This document shows positions 37,680 to 46,271 of a DNA stretch of 64,000 bases, piece after piece (positions within the stretch are counted from its first letter, which is position 1; every line of letters begins with the position of its first letter). The DNA lies in contig CANOEC010000002.1 in assembly GCA_947564735.1 (NCBI GenBank), positions 124,001 to 188,000 of the forward strand. Reading direction: 5' to 3'. The notes under the pieces are model-generated. The model did no database searches. It was not told the origin of the DNA and saw nothing but the letters and a program-made list of their open reading frames with translations. The stretch is from an uncultured Lachnospiraceae bacterium (GTDB lineage: Bacteria > Bacillota > Clostridia > Lachnospirales > Lachnospiraceae). Made by a program: the position numbers and the translations under genes.

Positions 37680-37794
37680 TCTGGGGAGAATCGCCTCAGC
37701 AGCTCTTTCGAGTTTGCGAAGCAAATCTCGCAGACAAAGTTTTAGTTGTTCTTAGGCGATGTTCTTTATCGCCTTAGAAGAACTCTTTGTCTTA
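37680..37794 (-). repeat. Two-hairpin repeat element between rplW and rplB
   Basis: Hairpin A here has GTTCTT-CT-AAGGCGAT paired with ATCGCCTAAGAAC. Hairpin B is CGAGATTTGC-TTC-GCAAACTCG. Relative to the 34.0 and 36.6 kb copies, both arms of hairpin A changed together (GGCGTC/GACGCC to GGCGAT/ATCGCC), so the fold rather than the sequence is kept. Confidence 0.75.
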
Positions 37795-38094
37795 TTAGAG
37801 TCCTGCAAATATCTCAATATCCTTGCTATCCTGTGTCAACTGCACGATTGCTTTCTTGGTCTTAGCCGTCTTGCCATATACCATGCCGCGTCTCTTTGTC
37901 TTGCCGTCCATGTTCATGGTATTGACTTTCGCTACCTTTGTACCCTCAAACATCTTCTCGACAGCTTCTTTAATCTGTGTCTTGTTCGCTTCAGGATGAA
38001 CTAAAAAAGTATACTTTTTCTCGCTCATGCCAGCCATACTCTTCTCTGTGATGACCGGTTTGAGGATTACATCATAATATTGGATTGCTGCCAT
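37795..38094 (-). CDS. rplW: 50S ribosomal protein L23
   Basis: 99 residues: [20 protein letters not shown], then [20 protein letters not shown]. It is the docking point for SRP and trigger factor at the exit tunnel. Its start shares a base with the rplD stop codon. Confidence 0.97.
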   Translation of the reverse strand: MAAIQYYDVILKPVITEKSMAGMSEKKYTFLVHPEANKTQIKEAVEKMFEGTKVAKVNTMNMDGKTKRRGMVYGKTAKTKKAIVQLTQDSKDIEIFAGL

Positions 38095-38714
38095 TATGCA
38101 TACACCTCCTCAATCTTCGCTACGGCGTCCTTCGTGATTACCAGCGTGTCACCCTTCAGAATATCATATACATTAATATTTTCCGCTACTGCTGTAGATA
38201 CCGTGGGGAGATTTCTTGCTGAAAGGATTACGTTCTTGTCCTGCTCGCCAATCACTACCATTGCCTTCTCTACTTTGAGGTTATCCATAACCTCCTTGAA
38301 CTTCTTTGTCTTGATTTCATCAAGCTTAAGCTCTTCTAAAACAATCAGCTTGTTGTCCTGCACCCTGCTGGTCAGAACGGATTTGAGAGCTGCCTGTTTC
38401 TCTTTCTTGTTCAGTTTAAAAGAGTAATCTCTCGGAACAGGTGCGAATACAACGCCGCCGCCTTTCCACTGTGGAGCTCTTGTCGAACCCTGTCTTGCAT
38501 GACCGGTTCCCTTCTGTCTCCAAGGTTTTCTACCACCACCGGAAACTTCGGAACGTGTCTTGGCTTTCTGCGTTCCCTGACGTTTATTAGCAAGTGTCTG
38601 GACTACTGCCATGTGTACCAGATGTTCATTAATCTCAACACCGAATACCGCATCGTTTAAATCCATCTTGCCGACTTCTTTACCTTCCATATTATAAACA
38701 GATACGTTTGCCAT
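38094..38714 (-). CDS. rplD: 50S ribosomal protein L4
   Basis: 206 residues with the tunnel loop [20 protein letters not shown] and [15 protein letters not shown]. In other bacteria L4 represses its own operon through the S10 leader. The structured leader at 39.9 kb would be the place to look for that here. Confidence 0.97.
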   Translation of the reverse strand: MANVSVYNMEGKEVGKMDLNDAVFGVEINEHLVHMAVVQTLANKRQGTQKAKTRSEVSGGGRKPWRQKGTGHARQGSTRAPQWKGGGVVFAPVPRDYSFKLNKKEKQAALKSVLTSRVQDNKLIVLEELKLDEIKTKKFKEVMDNLKVEKAMVVIGEQDKNVILSARNLPTVSTAVAENINVYDILKGDTLVITKDAVAKIEEVYA

Positions 38715-38749
38715 CTGAATGGTCCTCCTTTCATCTGTGACTTACGCCA

Positions 38750-39436
38750 CTATTTCGCATTCACCTTAGTTGTCTCTTTAATAGTTACTAAGGCTTTTCT
38801 TGGGCCCGGCACCGCGCCTTTGACAAGAATCAGATTCTTGTCTGCATCAACTCTTACCACCGTAAGATTCTGAACCGTTACCTTTACGCAGCCCATGTGT
38901 CCCGGCATTCCTTTTCCCTTAAACACTTTACTCGGAGAAGAACATGCACCGTTGGAACCCTGATGGCGATGGAATTTGGAACCGTGAGTCATAGGTCCTC
39001 TGTGCTGACCATGTCTCTTGATTGCACCCTGAAATCCTTTACCTTTAGAGATTGCAGTCGCATCAACCCTGTCCCCTGCCTCAAAAATATCAGCCTTGAT
39101 TTCGCTTCCGAGTGTGTACTCTTCCGCATTCTCCAGCTTCAATTCTCTGACATATCTCTTGCTAGATACGCCCGCTTTATCAAAGTGACCTTTTAATGCC
39201 TTGTTTACGCCATGTCTGTGGATTACTTCTTTTTTACCACCCTTATCTTTGTTGACAATTCTGTCCTTCTTGTCTACAAAGCCGACCTGTACAGCACTGT
39301 AACCGTCATTTTCTTTCGTTTTAACCTGTGTGACTGCACAAGGTCCTGCCTGAAGCACGGTAACAGGCGTCAGTGTTCCGTCTTCGCCGAAGATTTGAGT
39401 CATTCCGACTTTTGTTGCCAAAATAGCTTTTTTCAT
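38750..39436 (-). CDS. rplC: 50S ribosomal protein L3
   Basis: 228 residues from the ATG at 39436 with AGGAGG upstream. [20 protein letters not shown] begins it, and the loop [20 protein letters not shown] reaches the peptidyl-transferase centre. Confidence 0.97.
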   Translation of the reverse strand: MKKAILATKVGMTQIFGEDGTLTPVTVLQAGPCAVTQVKTKENDGYSAVQVGFVDKKDRIVNKDKGGKKEVIHRHGVNKALKGHFDKAGVSSKRYVRELKLENAEEYTLGSEIKADIFEAGDRVDATAISKGKGFQGAIKRHGQHRGPMTHGSKFHRHQGSNGACSSPSKVFKGKGMPGHMGCVKVTVQNLTVVRVDADKNLILVKGAVPGPRKALVTIKETTKVNAK

Positions 39437-39498
39437 TTCTTTTACCTCCTGTCGTTCTACAGCGGATTTCCTCTCTTTGCAACCCTGCTTCATCACTT

Positions 39499-39522
39499 CA
39501 AAGAACTACTCGCAGTTCTTTG
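39499..39522 (-). repeat. Hairpin between rpsJ and rplC
   Basis: CAAAGAACT (39499-39507) and AGTTCTTTG (39514-39522) form a perfect 9-bp stem with a 6-nt loop, extendable by TTC/GAA. It lies in the 136-bp rpsJ-rplC spacer and contains the CTCGC loop sequence seen in other elements of the cluster. Confidence 0.55.
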
Positions 39523-39572
39523 GAAGTTCAACACGAAGCAATTACTTCCGGGAAATCGTCCTAGTAGGGGTC

Positions 39573-39890
39573 TTATTTGTTCTTCATCTTGATGTCGATA
39601 TAAACACCTGCGGGCATCTCCAATCTCTGCAGCGCATCCACCGTCTTCGGTGTGGGTGTGATAATATCGATGAGTCTCTTGTGAGTTCTCTGCTCGAACT
39701 GCTCTCTGGAATCCTTGTACTTGTGAACCGCTCTAAGAATTGTAACTACCTCTTTCTTAGTCGGCAGCGGTACCGGTCCGCTCACCTGAGAACCGTTCTT
39801 CTTTACTGTTTCGATGATTTTTTTTGCAGATGCATCAACCAGCTGATGATCATAAGCCTTTAGTGTAATTCTCATTACTTGACTTGCCAT
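39573..39890 (-). CDS. rpsJ: 30S ribosomal protein S10
   Basis: 105 residues from the ATG at 39890, which has AAAAGGAGG upstream. [20 protein letters not shown] begins it. The longer open frame to 40160 is the leader RNA. It is the first gene of the S10-spc-alpha cluster and also a transcription antitermination factor (NusE). Confidence 0.97.
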   Translation of the reverse strand: MASQVMRITLKAYDHQLVDASAKKIIETVKKNGSQVSGPVPLPTKKEVVTILRAVHKYKDSREQFEQRTHKRLIDIITPTPKTVDALQRLEMPAGVYIDIKMKNK

Positions 39891-40121
39891 AAAAAAAGTC
39901 GCCTCCTTTTCGCACTTTTGTTTCATAAGTACGACAAGCGGTGACTGTACACTCTCCCGTGTGTGTCCTAAACAAAAGACGTCAACACGTTGTTTCCGGC
40001 TGTACCGGACGTTCTTGCTTGTACAGTGACTTGTCGTCAGTTTCCTAACTTGACATTCGCTCCACGGAAAACCTGCCACGAAGGCAGCAACCTCACGCTT
40101 CATAGCTATCATGCCACAGCA
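39891..40121 (-). ncRNA. Structured S10-operon leader RNA
   Basis: The transcript from the promoter at 40.13 kb has about 230 untranslated nucleotides. The ACGACAAG and CACTGTAC segments of 40021-40038 pair with GTACAGT and CTTGTCGT of 39929-39952, closing a large domain. Inside it is a strong hairpin UCCGG-(5 nt)-CCGGA (39995-40009). The GC-rich stems contrast with the AT-rich flanks. Autoregulation by a ribosomal protein is the expected role, by analogy with S10 leaders elsewhere; which protein binds cannot be told. Confidence 0.65.
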
Positions 40122-40128
40122 ATGACTA

Positions 40129-40157
40129 GTATATATGATGTTTTGGAAAGATGCAAG
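40129..40157 (-). promoter_or_regulatory. Promoter of the S10-spc-alpha ribosomal cluster
   Basis: On the minus strand -35 TTGCAT and -10 TATACT are spaced by 17 bp, giving a start near 40121. No other convincing promoter is seen before rpoA. The str-operon genes that often precede rpsJ are absent, so the cluster is transcribed separately. Confidence 0.7.
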
Positions 40158-40316
40158 CATTTTTTCCAGAAATATTAAAAAATTTTAAAATAATGTAAAA
40201 TATAGAAAAAAATTATCGCAACCGCCATATAGCCTAAAGAGTGAAAATGTGATATTCTTTATTTCAGCACTGCATTAGCGACGCACATATTATAGAAGAA
40301 AGGGAATCAAAAAGCA

Positions 40317-41177
40317 ATGTGGACAGCCAATAACTGGAAAGATTATGAAGTGATAGATACTTCCTTGGGAGAGAAACTGGAGCGATGGGGCGAGTATATT
40401 CTGGTACGCCCCGACCCACAGGTCATCTGGGACACCGGGCAAAGCGACCGGCGTTGGAAACATATGAACGGACATTACCACAGGAGCTCCAAGGGCGGCG
40501 GCGAATGGGAATTCTTCAATCTCCCCGAAGAATGGAGCATAAGCTACAAAGAACTGACCTTCCGTTTAAAGCCGTTCAGCTTTAAGCATACCGGACTTTT
40601 CCCAGAACAGGCTGTCAACTGGGATTGGGTTTCTTCTATTATAAAGAGCGCCCACAGACCGGTCAAAGTTCTGAATCTTTTTGCATATACGGGCGGTGCA
40701 ACGCTTGCCTGCGCAAAAGCCGGCGCAAACGTCACCCATGTCGATGCCTCAAAAGGCATGGTAGCTTGGGCAAAAGAAAACGCTGCCGCCTCCGGACTTG
40801 CCGAAGCGCCAATCCGTTATCTGGTAGACGACTGCGTGAAATTCGTGGAGCGTGAAATCCGGCGGGGCAACACCTACGATGCAATCATCATGGATCCTCC
40901 CTCTTACGGCAGAGGTCCCAAAGGTGAAATTTGGAAAATCGAGGAGAGCATCTTTCCCTTTATCCGGCTCACCACACAGATTCTATCTAAGGACGCACTT
41001 TTTTATCTGGTGAACTCATACACTACCGGTTTGCAGCCCGCCGTATTGACCTACATGATTCACACTGCGCTTGTTCCCGCTTTCGGCGGTTTTGTGGAAT
41101 CCTCGGAAATAGGACTTCCTGTCACCGCAAGCGGTCTGGTTCTTCCCTGCGGCGCCTCCGGCAGATGGGTATCATAA
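40317..41177 (+). CDS. Class I SAM-dependent methyltransferase (RlmI/RlmK-like)
   Basis: 286 residues. An N-terminal RNA-binding-like region (about 1-95) precedes the Rossmann domain with motif I VLNLFAYTGGATLACAKAGA, acidic VDAS, and the catalytic motif DPPSYGRGPKG. This DPPSYG type methylates cytosine or guanine in 23S rRNA in characterised relatives (COG1092). The exact target is unknown. It is divergent from the ribosomal cluster. Confidence 0.88.
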   Translation: MWTANNWKDYEVIDTSLGEKLERWGEYILVRPDPQVIWDTGQSDRRWKHMNGHYHRSSKGGGEWEFFNLPEEWSISYKELTFRLKPFSFKHTGLFPEQAVNWDWVSSIIKSAHRPVKVLNLFAYTGGATLACAKAGANVTHVDASKGMVAWAKENAAASGLAEAPIRYLVDDCVKFVEREIRRGNTYDAIIMDPPSYGRGPKGEIWKIEESIFPFIRLTTQILSKDALFYLVNSYTTGLQPAVLTYMIHTALVPAFGGFVESSEIGLPVTASGLVLPCGASGRWVS

Positions 41178-41642
41178 GATTCCTGCCTGTTGCAGTATTT
41201 GTCTGTAAAAAGGCAGTATGCGCGCCAGAATGTTGTCTTCCGTATAAACGTAAGGTACCCTGTCCGGAAAATACAAATACATGCGCACAATATAAATGAC
41301 GGCTAATAGTACGAATACCGCTGCTATCAGCCACTTGAGCGCCACTGCCCTTTTTCCCAGCAGATAGCGGCAAATAGCAAAATACACTGCTGTAACCGCA
41401 AGCAAAAAGACAGCCGGATTCAGTTGCCACGCCCGCTGCCATCTTCCAGTTATCAAGCACACTGCTGCTCTGGTAATCCCGCAGCCCGGACATGGAAAAC
41501 CACAGAAAATTACAACCGGACAAAACGCGTGAAACACCAGATTTACGAGCAGTGCATATGCAATAAATACCACGACTGCCATGCCGTATTCTTTTATGTC
41601 TGCTGTAATTCTTGTACAAACCGTTCTCACATATGTTCTCAT
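41172..41642 (-). CDS. DUF2752-family membrane protein
   Basis: About 156 residues from the ATG at 41642. A longer reading from TTG at 41774 would overlap the TraX gene and adds an unlikely segment. The signature GFPCPGCGITRA sits between two membrane helices, with two or three more helices after it. Its function is unknown. The 3' end overlaps the methyltransferase gene by 6 bp, in convergent orientation. Confidence 0.75.
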   Translation of the reverse strand: MRTYVRTVCTRITADIKEYGMAVVVFIAYALLVNLVFHAFCPVVIFCGFPCPGCGITRAAVCLITGRWQRAWQLNPAVFLLAVTAVYFAICRYLLGKRAVALKWLIAAVFVLLAVIYIVRMYLYFPDRVPYVYTEDNILARILPFYRQILQQAGIL

Positions 41643-41752
41643 GTGCCTGTCCCTGCCCTCCCGTCTGAAACTTGGGCATCCCACTTTCTCCAATCCGGTC
41701 GCAGCGCCGTCCGTGTGATATCTTCTCCCCCATGCCGCATCACCTGATGAAA

Positions 41753-42664
41753 TCACAGCATCCGTGCAATACAATGAAGTACAAGTAAATGTACCGGATA
41801 AAATCCATAATAGAACGCTTTCGGAAGCTGCCTTCCTTTGCTGCCGTTGTAACAGTAAATCGGAATGAAGGAAAACAACCCATACAACTCACGAGCCGAA
41901 AACCGCATCAAATACGATATGTCATACTGCGTGGCATAGCGCAGACAATTCGTACTCCATGTACCGAAAAACATCACTGCCGCCGCTGCTGTCAGCACAA
42001 CGCAGAAATGATTTCCACGTAAAAGATAAAAGACAAAAATCAGCAGTACGCCCATATATCTGTAATCGGTCTTCAGGTAATATGCCGCCACACAGCCTGC
42101 CGGCACACTCATGAACCTTACCGTCCAAAATATAAATCGGCTCATTTGCCAGCCGCCCGTTCTACTGCTCCCGCTCTTTTCCAGCATCCGGATGCTCTTT
42201 CCTGTCCATTCCCACACCGTCAGGACAAACACCCCTATCAGCAGCGTAAAAAATACATTTTGACTCCCCGGATGAATCACCTGTTCCGAAAATGCAAGGT
42301 CAAACGGTATTTCCGAAATAAGGGCAAAACCGCCCAGTCTCAGCAGATAGTTTTTCCTGCTTCTCGTATGCATAAAGCTTTCCACTGCAAGATAGCAGAA
42401 CAAAACAAATGAAGTCCTCCCGATTGCCCTCCCTGCATTGTAGCAAATCTGCAGCCGATTTGTCTCATATCCTGTCAAAAAAAGCCGTTGTATTATCTTT
42501 GTAAATACAACGGCAAAAAAATGGTCAATAAACATGGTCACATATGCTATATTTTTTAATACTGCACTGCTAAAAAAACCTTTTTTTTCCTCATAAAAAA
42601 CCATATGCTCTTGCAATCCTATCGCAGCCTTATTCCACTTTCTTTCATATACCCGCCATTCCAT
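41753..42664 (-). CDS. TraX-family membrane acyltransferase-like protein
   Basis: 303 residues with eight or more helices. LKNIAYVTMFIDHFFAVVF, the AGRAIGRTSFVLFCYLAVES block and RLGGFALISEIPFDLAF identify the TraX family, named for the pilin acetylase. In gut Firmicutes such chromosomal copies are common and the substrate is unknown. The DUF2752 gene follows on the same strand. Confidence 0.85.
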   Translation of the reverse strand: MEWRVYERKWNKAAIGLQEHMVFYEEKKGFFSSAVLKNIAYVTMFIDHFFAVVFTKIIQRLFLTGYETNRLQICYNAGRAIGRTSFVLFCYLAVESFMHTRSRKNYLLRLGGFALISEIPFDLAFSEQVIHPGSQNVFFTLLIGVFVLTVWEWTGKSIRMLEKSGSSRTGGWQMSRFIFWTVRFMSVPAGCVAAYYLKTDYRYMGVLLIFVFYLLRGNHFCVVLTAAAAVMFFGTWSTNCLRYATQYDISYLMRFSARELYGLFSFIPIYCYNGSKGRQLPKAFYYGFYPVHLLVLHCIARML

Positions 42665-42760
42665 ATCGTATATGGAGCCACGCTCATGATATATTTATAT
42701 ACTACTACAAAAACGACGAAAGGTAAACTGCTTCATATTAACTCCTGCCGCTAATCCTGC

Positions 42761-43609
42761 TTACAATCTGACATCTACCGGCTGATAACCACGGCTGAAC
42801 GCTACACCCATCATCTGCACATCAAACGTATTCTGACTGGCTGTATTGCTGTTGCCATCCTTTCCTTTCTCCGCGCTCTTGGTTGCTGCCTCTGCGCCTT
42901 CTTCTCCCTGTGTCTTGTCTGTAACGCTATCCGATGTTTCTTCTACCGCCTTATCTGCTGTCTCCGGCGTCTTCTTGTCTTCGTCCTTACGCTCATCTTC
43001 TGCCGCATCCTGTACGGTCTTGTTTGCCTGTGCAAGCGACTCCATCTGGGATGCCGAAGCACGCTCTGCCGCTGCCTTCGTCTCCGCAAGCTGCTCCTGC
43101 TTATAGCCAACATTACTGCTGCCTCCTCTGCCGGAATCCAGCTTAATCTCACTTTCTAACACAGCCGCCTTACCTTCCATTTTCTTTGCGGTACTGCCAT
43201 GCACATCAGCCTGCTTCATAGATGCGTCAGCAGAAATGAGCGCCTCCATACTGCCCGCTGACATCCCTGCGCCTTGGCTGCCATTCTTCTTTGCCTGTTG
43301 TTTTGTTCCTAGCAGCTCGTCCATGTCACTTCCCTGCTCTCGCTTCTTCATCGCCGCCTCACGCCTTACTTCCATTTGATGCTGGCGAAGCTGCACTTCC
43401 AAATCGCTGATTTGCTTCTGCAAATCCTGCCGTTTCTTCATCTTTGTTTCCGTCGCCAGCTCCTGATTTGAAGACAATTCCTGCATCTGTTTTTGCAGAT
43501 TCTCTATCTGACTGCGCAAATCCTTGCTGACTGCATCCATTTGTGTGCCGGCTCCCGCTCCTACCGTACCGGGCTGCATACCTATGCCGCTAACTCCGTT
43601 TATTGTCAT
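42761..43609 (-). CDS. FlxA-like coiled-coil protein of unknown function
   Basis: About 282 residues from the ATG at 43609 (GGAGGG upstream). Residues about 25-85 form a long coiled coil (LRSQIENLQKQMQELSSNQE and onward) of the FlxA-like type. The remainder is Ala/Glu/Lys/Ser-rich and low in complexity. It has no signal peptide and ends with QMMGVAFSRGYQPVDVRL. Neighbours give no clue. It may be a small cytoplasmic structural or regulatory protein. Confidence 0.65.
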   Translation of the reverse strand: MTINGVSGIGMQPGTVGAGAGTQMDAVSKDLRSQIENLQKQMQELSSNQELATETKMKKRQDLQKQISDLEVQLRQHQMEVRREAAMKKREQGSDMDELLGTKQQAKKNGSQGAGMSAGSMEALISADASMKQADVHGSTAKKMEGKAAVLESEIKLDSGRGGSSNVGYKQEQLAETKAAAERASASQMESLAQANKTVQDAAEDERKDEDKKTPETADKAVEETSDSVTDKTQGEEGAEAATKSAEKGKDGNSNTASQNTFDVQMMGVAFSRGYQPVDVRL

Positions 43610-43838
43610 ATTGCCCTCCATTCCGAGGCGTCCATGCCTCTCTTGATTTACTCTATTTTCTATATCGAATGTTCCGATAAAAATATAAAGTAAATTGTTG
43701 TCAACAGACTTTTATCGGTTGTGAGCAAAAATCAGCCGCAATCATCCTTATAACACCTTATAACATCTCATATCACAAGCCCCAAACACGAGAATCTCAC
43801 ATACAGAAATCTTAAATGCAAGAACCGAAAATGCACCG

Positions 43839-44213
43839 TCAGAGCACACATAATTCACTCCACTCACAGTCTTTGCAGATTTCCTCTCTCCTGCCCGGTT
43901 TCAGTATTTTGTCCTGCACCGTCTTCTCGAAATCTTTCCACCTCATCCTCACTCCCGGTTCAAGTCCGCACAAATCAAGTACCTGCCTATCATAATCAGC
44001 CACCTTCTCCATGGAAATACACGTGCCTTTCTGATTGTTTGGGCAATGTGCACACACATCATCCGCCTCCTTCAGCAATATGACGTCTGGGTTATGCGCT
44101 AAATTCTCTTTCATCTTCCACATATTATCAGTAAATTCGCCGCTGTACCCTTTTCCCCGAAAAAAGGAAAAGCACATACCATGATGCGCCCTAATCCTAT
44201 ATACTATTGCCAT
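43839..44213 (-). CDS. DUF1284-family protein, iron-sulphur-like cysteine pattern
   Basis: 124 residues from the ATG at 44213, which overlaps the bioY stop codon (TAATG). YRIRAHHGMCFSFFRGKGYS begins the conserved block. Cysteines cluster as CAHCPNNQKGTC and, at the end, CKDCEWSELC, a ligand set that could hold a metal or cluster. The family has no assigned reaction. Coupling to bioY suggests co-expression with biotin uptake, although this could be simple read-through. Confidence 0.8.
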   Translation of the reverse strand: MAIVYRIRAHHGMCFSFFRGKGYSGEFTDNMWKMKENLAHNPDVILLKEADDVCAHCPNNQKGTCISMEKVADYDRQVLDLCGLEPGVRMRWKDFEKTVQDKILKPGRREEICKDCEWSELCVL

Positions 44214-44818
44214 TACTGTGCCTCCCCCATAATCGAAGCAAGCGGTTTTTTCAATGTATTGCTCAATACAAGCGCCAACGCAATCTTGACTATATCCGGA
44301 ATGATAAAGGGAAACACGCACCAGCCAAGTACGGTCACAAGTCCCACCGCCCCGGTATTTCTCATATAAACCAGCATAAACCATATCGTTCCAAATGCAT
44401 AGCAGATTATCAGTCCAAGCGCCATCGAGACTGCCTGCACCCACAATTTCCTGCCGAACAAACGCTCCACCAGCCACATAGCTAACGCTGCAAAGATAAA
44501 TCCAATAATATAACCGCCCGTATTATTCATGATAATACCAAGTCCGCCTGTAAAACCTGCAAAGACCGGCACCCCAATTGCTCCTAACAGCACATAGACT
44601 ACCACCGACAATGTACCGCGCCTGCCTCCCAGTACTGCCACCGCAAGAAATACCGCAAAAGTCTGCAACGTAAAAGGGATTTCCACCGGAATAGATATCC
44701 ACGAACATATTGCAATCAGCACCGTAAACATACCGATATATGCTATATCATAGGTCTTGCTCTTTCCCACTGTTCCCATACGCCTGTTTTCTGTCTGTGT
44801 CTCTGCTTTCGTGCCCAT
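44213..44818 (-). CDS. bioY: Biotin ECF transporter S component BioY
   Basis: About 201 residues from the ATG at 44818 (GAGGAGG upstream); in-frame codons up to 44905 are untranslated leader. Six helices are visible. The BioY signatures are IPFTLQTFAVFLAVAVLGGR, LGAIGVPVFAGFTGGLG and GGYIIGF. It captures biotin and docks on the shared EcfA1A2T module encoded at 16.6-19.2 kb. The promoter carries a BirA-type operator. Confidence 0.95.
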   Translation of the reverse strand: MGTKAETQTENRRMGTVGKSKTYDIAYIGMFTVLIAICSWISIPVEIPFTLQTFAVFLAVAVLGGRRGTLSVVVYVLLGAIGVPVFAGFTGGLGIIMNNTGGYIIGFIFAALAMWLVERLFGRKLWVQAVSMALGLIICYAFGTIWFMLVYMRNTGAVGLVTVLGWCVFPFIIPDIVKIALALVLSNTLKKPLASIMGEAQ

Positions 44819-44929
44819 AGCTTCCTCCTCAATCTTATCCGTTCTCGGTCCATTCTTTATATGGCAGACTGCGTACCCACGTAACAAAGTACATGAAATA
44901 AGCAATACATATCTGCCTTTGACGAAGCT

Positions 44930-44958
44930 ATCGTATCATGTGCCCTCCCAGTTGTCAA
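44930..44958 (-). promoter_or_regulatory. Promoter of bioY
   Basis: A perfect -35 TTGACA (44953-44958) and -10 TACGAT (44930-44935) are separated by 17 bp on the minus strand. The -35 lies inside the left half of the BirA-type box. Confidence 0.8.
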
Positions 44959-44982
44959 CCATATTTTATCTTTGGTTAACAT
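44952..44982. promoter_or_regulatory. BirA-type biotin operator at bioY
   Basis: TTGTCAACC (44952-44960) and GGTTAACAT (44974-44982) form the split palindrome known for Firmicute BirA repressors (TTGTTAACC-N-GGTTAACAA), with a 13-bp centre. It covers the -35 element, so biotin-loaded BirA would block bioY transcription. A further GGTTAC half-site follows at 44992-44997. Confidence 0.75.
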
Positions 44983-45013
44983 CATATCTTTGGTTACATC
45001 TAACAAATTATTC

Positions 45014-46054
45014 TTATGAATCAGTCAGTACTCCACAGACTTCACAAATTTGTTCCACATCATAATTTCCCACTTTCTTCTGCGCTGCGATAATTCTCTC
45101 TATTATCGTGATTTCCTCTTCCAACTCATCCGCAATAACATCTACAGGCTTATTCTTTAACAGCTTCTTACAGACAAGATAAATAAGCTGTTCACGCTTT
45201 CCTTCTATTTTTCCTTCTATTTTCCCTTCTTCCACTCCCTCCTGTCTCCAATCTGCCCATGCCTTACAAACATCATATTTTTTCTCTTCATTTCCCATAC
45301 CAGCCTCTCCTCCCACTATAATCCTGCTTGCCTGCGGTATTCTTACTTTCGCTACCACTTCCAACAGTTCTCGTGTATCACTGTCCAGACTGCTGTAAGC
45401 CTCTCTATTTTCCATCAACAATCTTTTCATCTGTTCTTTATCCCTGCCATATCTGACAACCTCAAACAGCTGGCGCAAACCGGTATGATATTCATCAAAA
45501 GTGTCATGCTCATGGCAGTCATACAGATTCAATTTATAATTTGTCACATATGCTTTCATCTCCTCATTCATTTCCAACAAATCATGTAAACATTTTGCGC
45601 CATCCCATGGATGCTCCGTTCCGCAATATACAACCAACGTGATGATTGGCACAAACTTCTCCTCTTTAGCCATACCTGACAGGAACGCATCTGTTCCTGT
45701 CGCCAAATCCTTCTTCCTATCGTGAATTACTTTCTTCTGTTTCCATTGTTTGTGATACCCGATACTTTCTGACAGCATGTTTCTCAAAATCATCCGATAA
45801 TCTACATAAGTCTGATTCTCTACCGCCAATACGTGAATCAGGCTGCCACGCCACATACGCGCCTTATCCACAATCGCCTTAAAATTCTCCCGTAATCCGG
45901 ATTCTTTTCCCAAATATACCATCCGGGCTTCCGCAGGTTCTAATTCATCAGGCTTCACCACCTGCTTTCCATGAAAAAGCGCTCCGTTCACTTGGTCTGC
46001 AAACCTGATGTTATTATCCAGATAATCAAACTGATACTCATCCGATTTTCCCAT
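45014..46054 (-). CDS. Rpn-family recombination-promoting nuclease / putative transposase
   Basis: 346 residues. DYLDNNIRFADQVNGALFHG begins it. ENQTYVDYRMILRNMLSES is the PD-(D/E)XK-type region in which the E and the YVDYRM block are conserved. The tail has the repeated motif EGKIEGKIEGK and a C-terminal helical domain. Rpn proteins are DNA endonucleases that raise recombination, encoded in many lone copies in clostridia. The gene stands alone. Confidence 0.85.
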   Translation of the reverse strand: MGKSDEYQFDYLDNNIRFADQVNGALFHGKQVVKPDELEPAEARMVYLGKESGLRENFKAIVDKARMWRGSLIHVLAVENQTYVDYRMILRNMLSESIGYHKQWKQKKVIHDRKKDLATGTDAFLSGMAKEEKFVPIITLVVYCGTEHPWDGAKCLHDLLEMNEEMKAYVTNYKLNLYDCHEHDTFDEYHTGLRQLFEVVRYGRDKEQMKRLLMENREAYSSLDSDTRELLEVVAKVRIPQASRIIVGGEAGMGNEEKKYDVCKAWADWRQEGVEEGKIEGKIEGKREQLIYLVCKKLLKNKPVDVIADELEEEITIIERIIAAQKKVGNYDVEQICEVCGVLTDS

Positions 46055-46140
46055 TCCTTAATCCTCCCTTGTGTTCTTTCCATATAAGGGACTCATTATG
46101 AATGAACGATATGACACAGACGTGATATCAGAATTTCAGA

Positions 46141-46178
46141 TTCCCAGATATGTGTAGTTATCATAACATATCCGGGAA
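46141..46178. promoter_or_regulatory. Inverted repeat upstream of the Rpn gene
   Basis: TTCCC-A-GATATGT (46141-46153) and ACATATC-C-GGGAA (46166-46178) pair at 12 of 13 positions around a 12-bp spacer. There is no T-run on either side. It may be an operator or a weak terminator of the ABC_ATPase gene. Confidence 0.4.
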
Positions 46179-46271
46179 GAAATTGTAAAGTAAAATTATA
46201 AAAAAATTGCATTTAACTCAAACGAAATATCGTTAACGCATCGTAAGCTTCCTACAAGCAAATCGCTTTCA

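Noticed and set aside
41640-41774. DUF2752 start at TTG 41774
   Set aside because: It would overlap the TraX stop and adds a segment unlike a membrane-protein N-terminus; the ATG at 41642 is better placed.
45014-46054. Insertion sequence
   Set aside because: The Rpn protein is a lone nuclease gene without terminal inverted repeats or target duplication that I can see.
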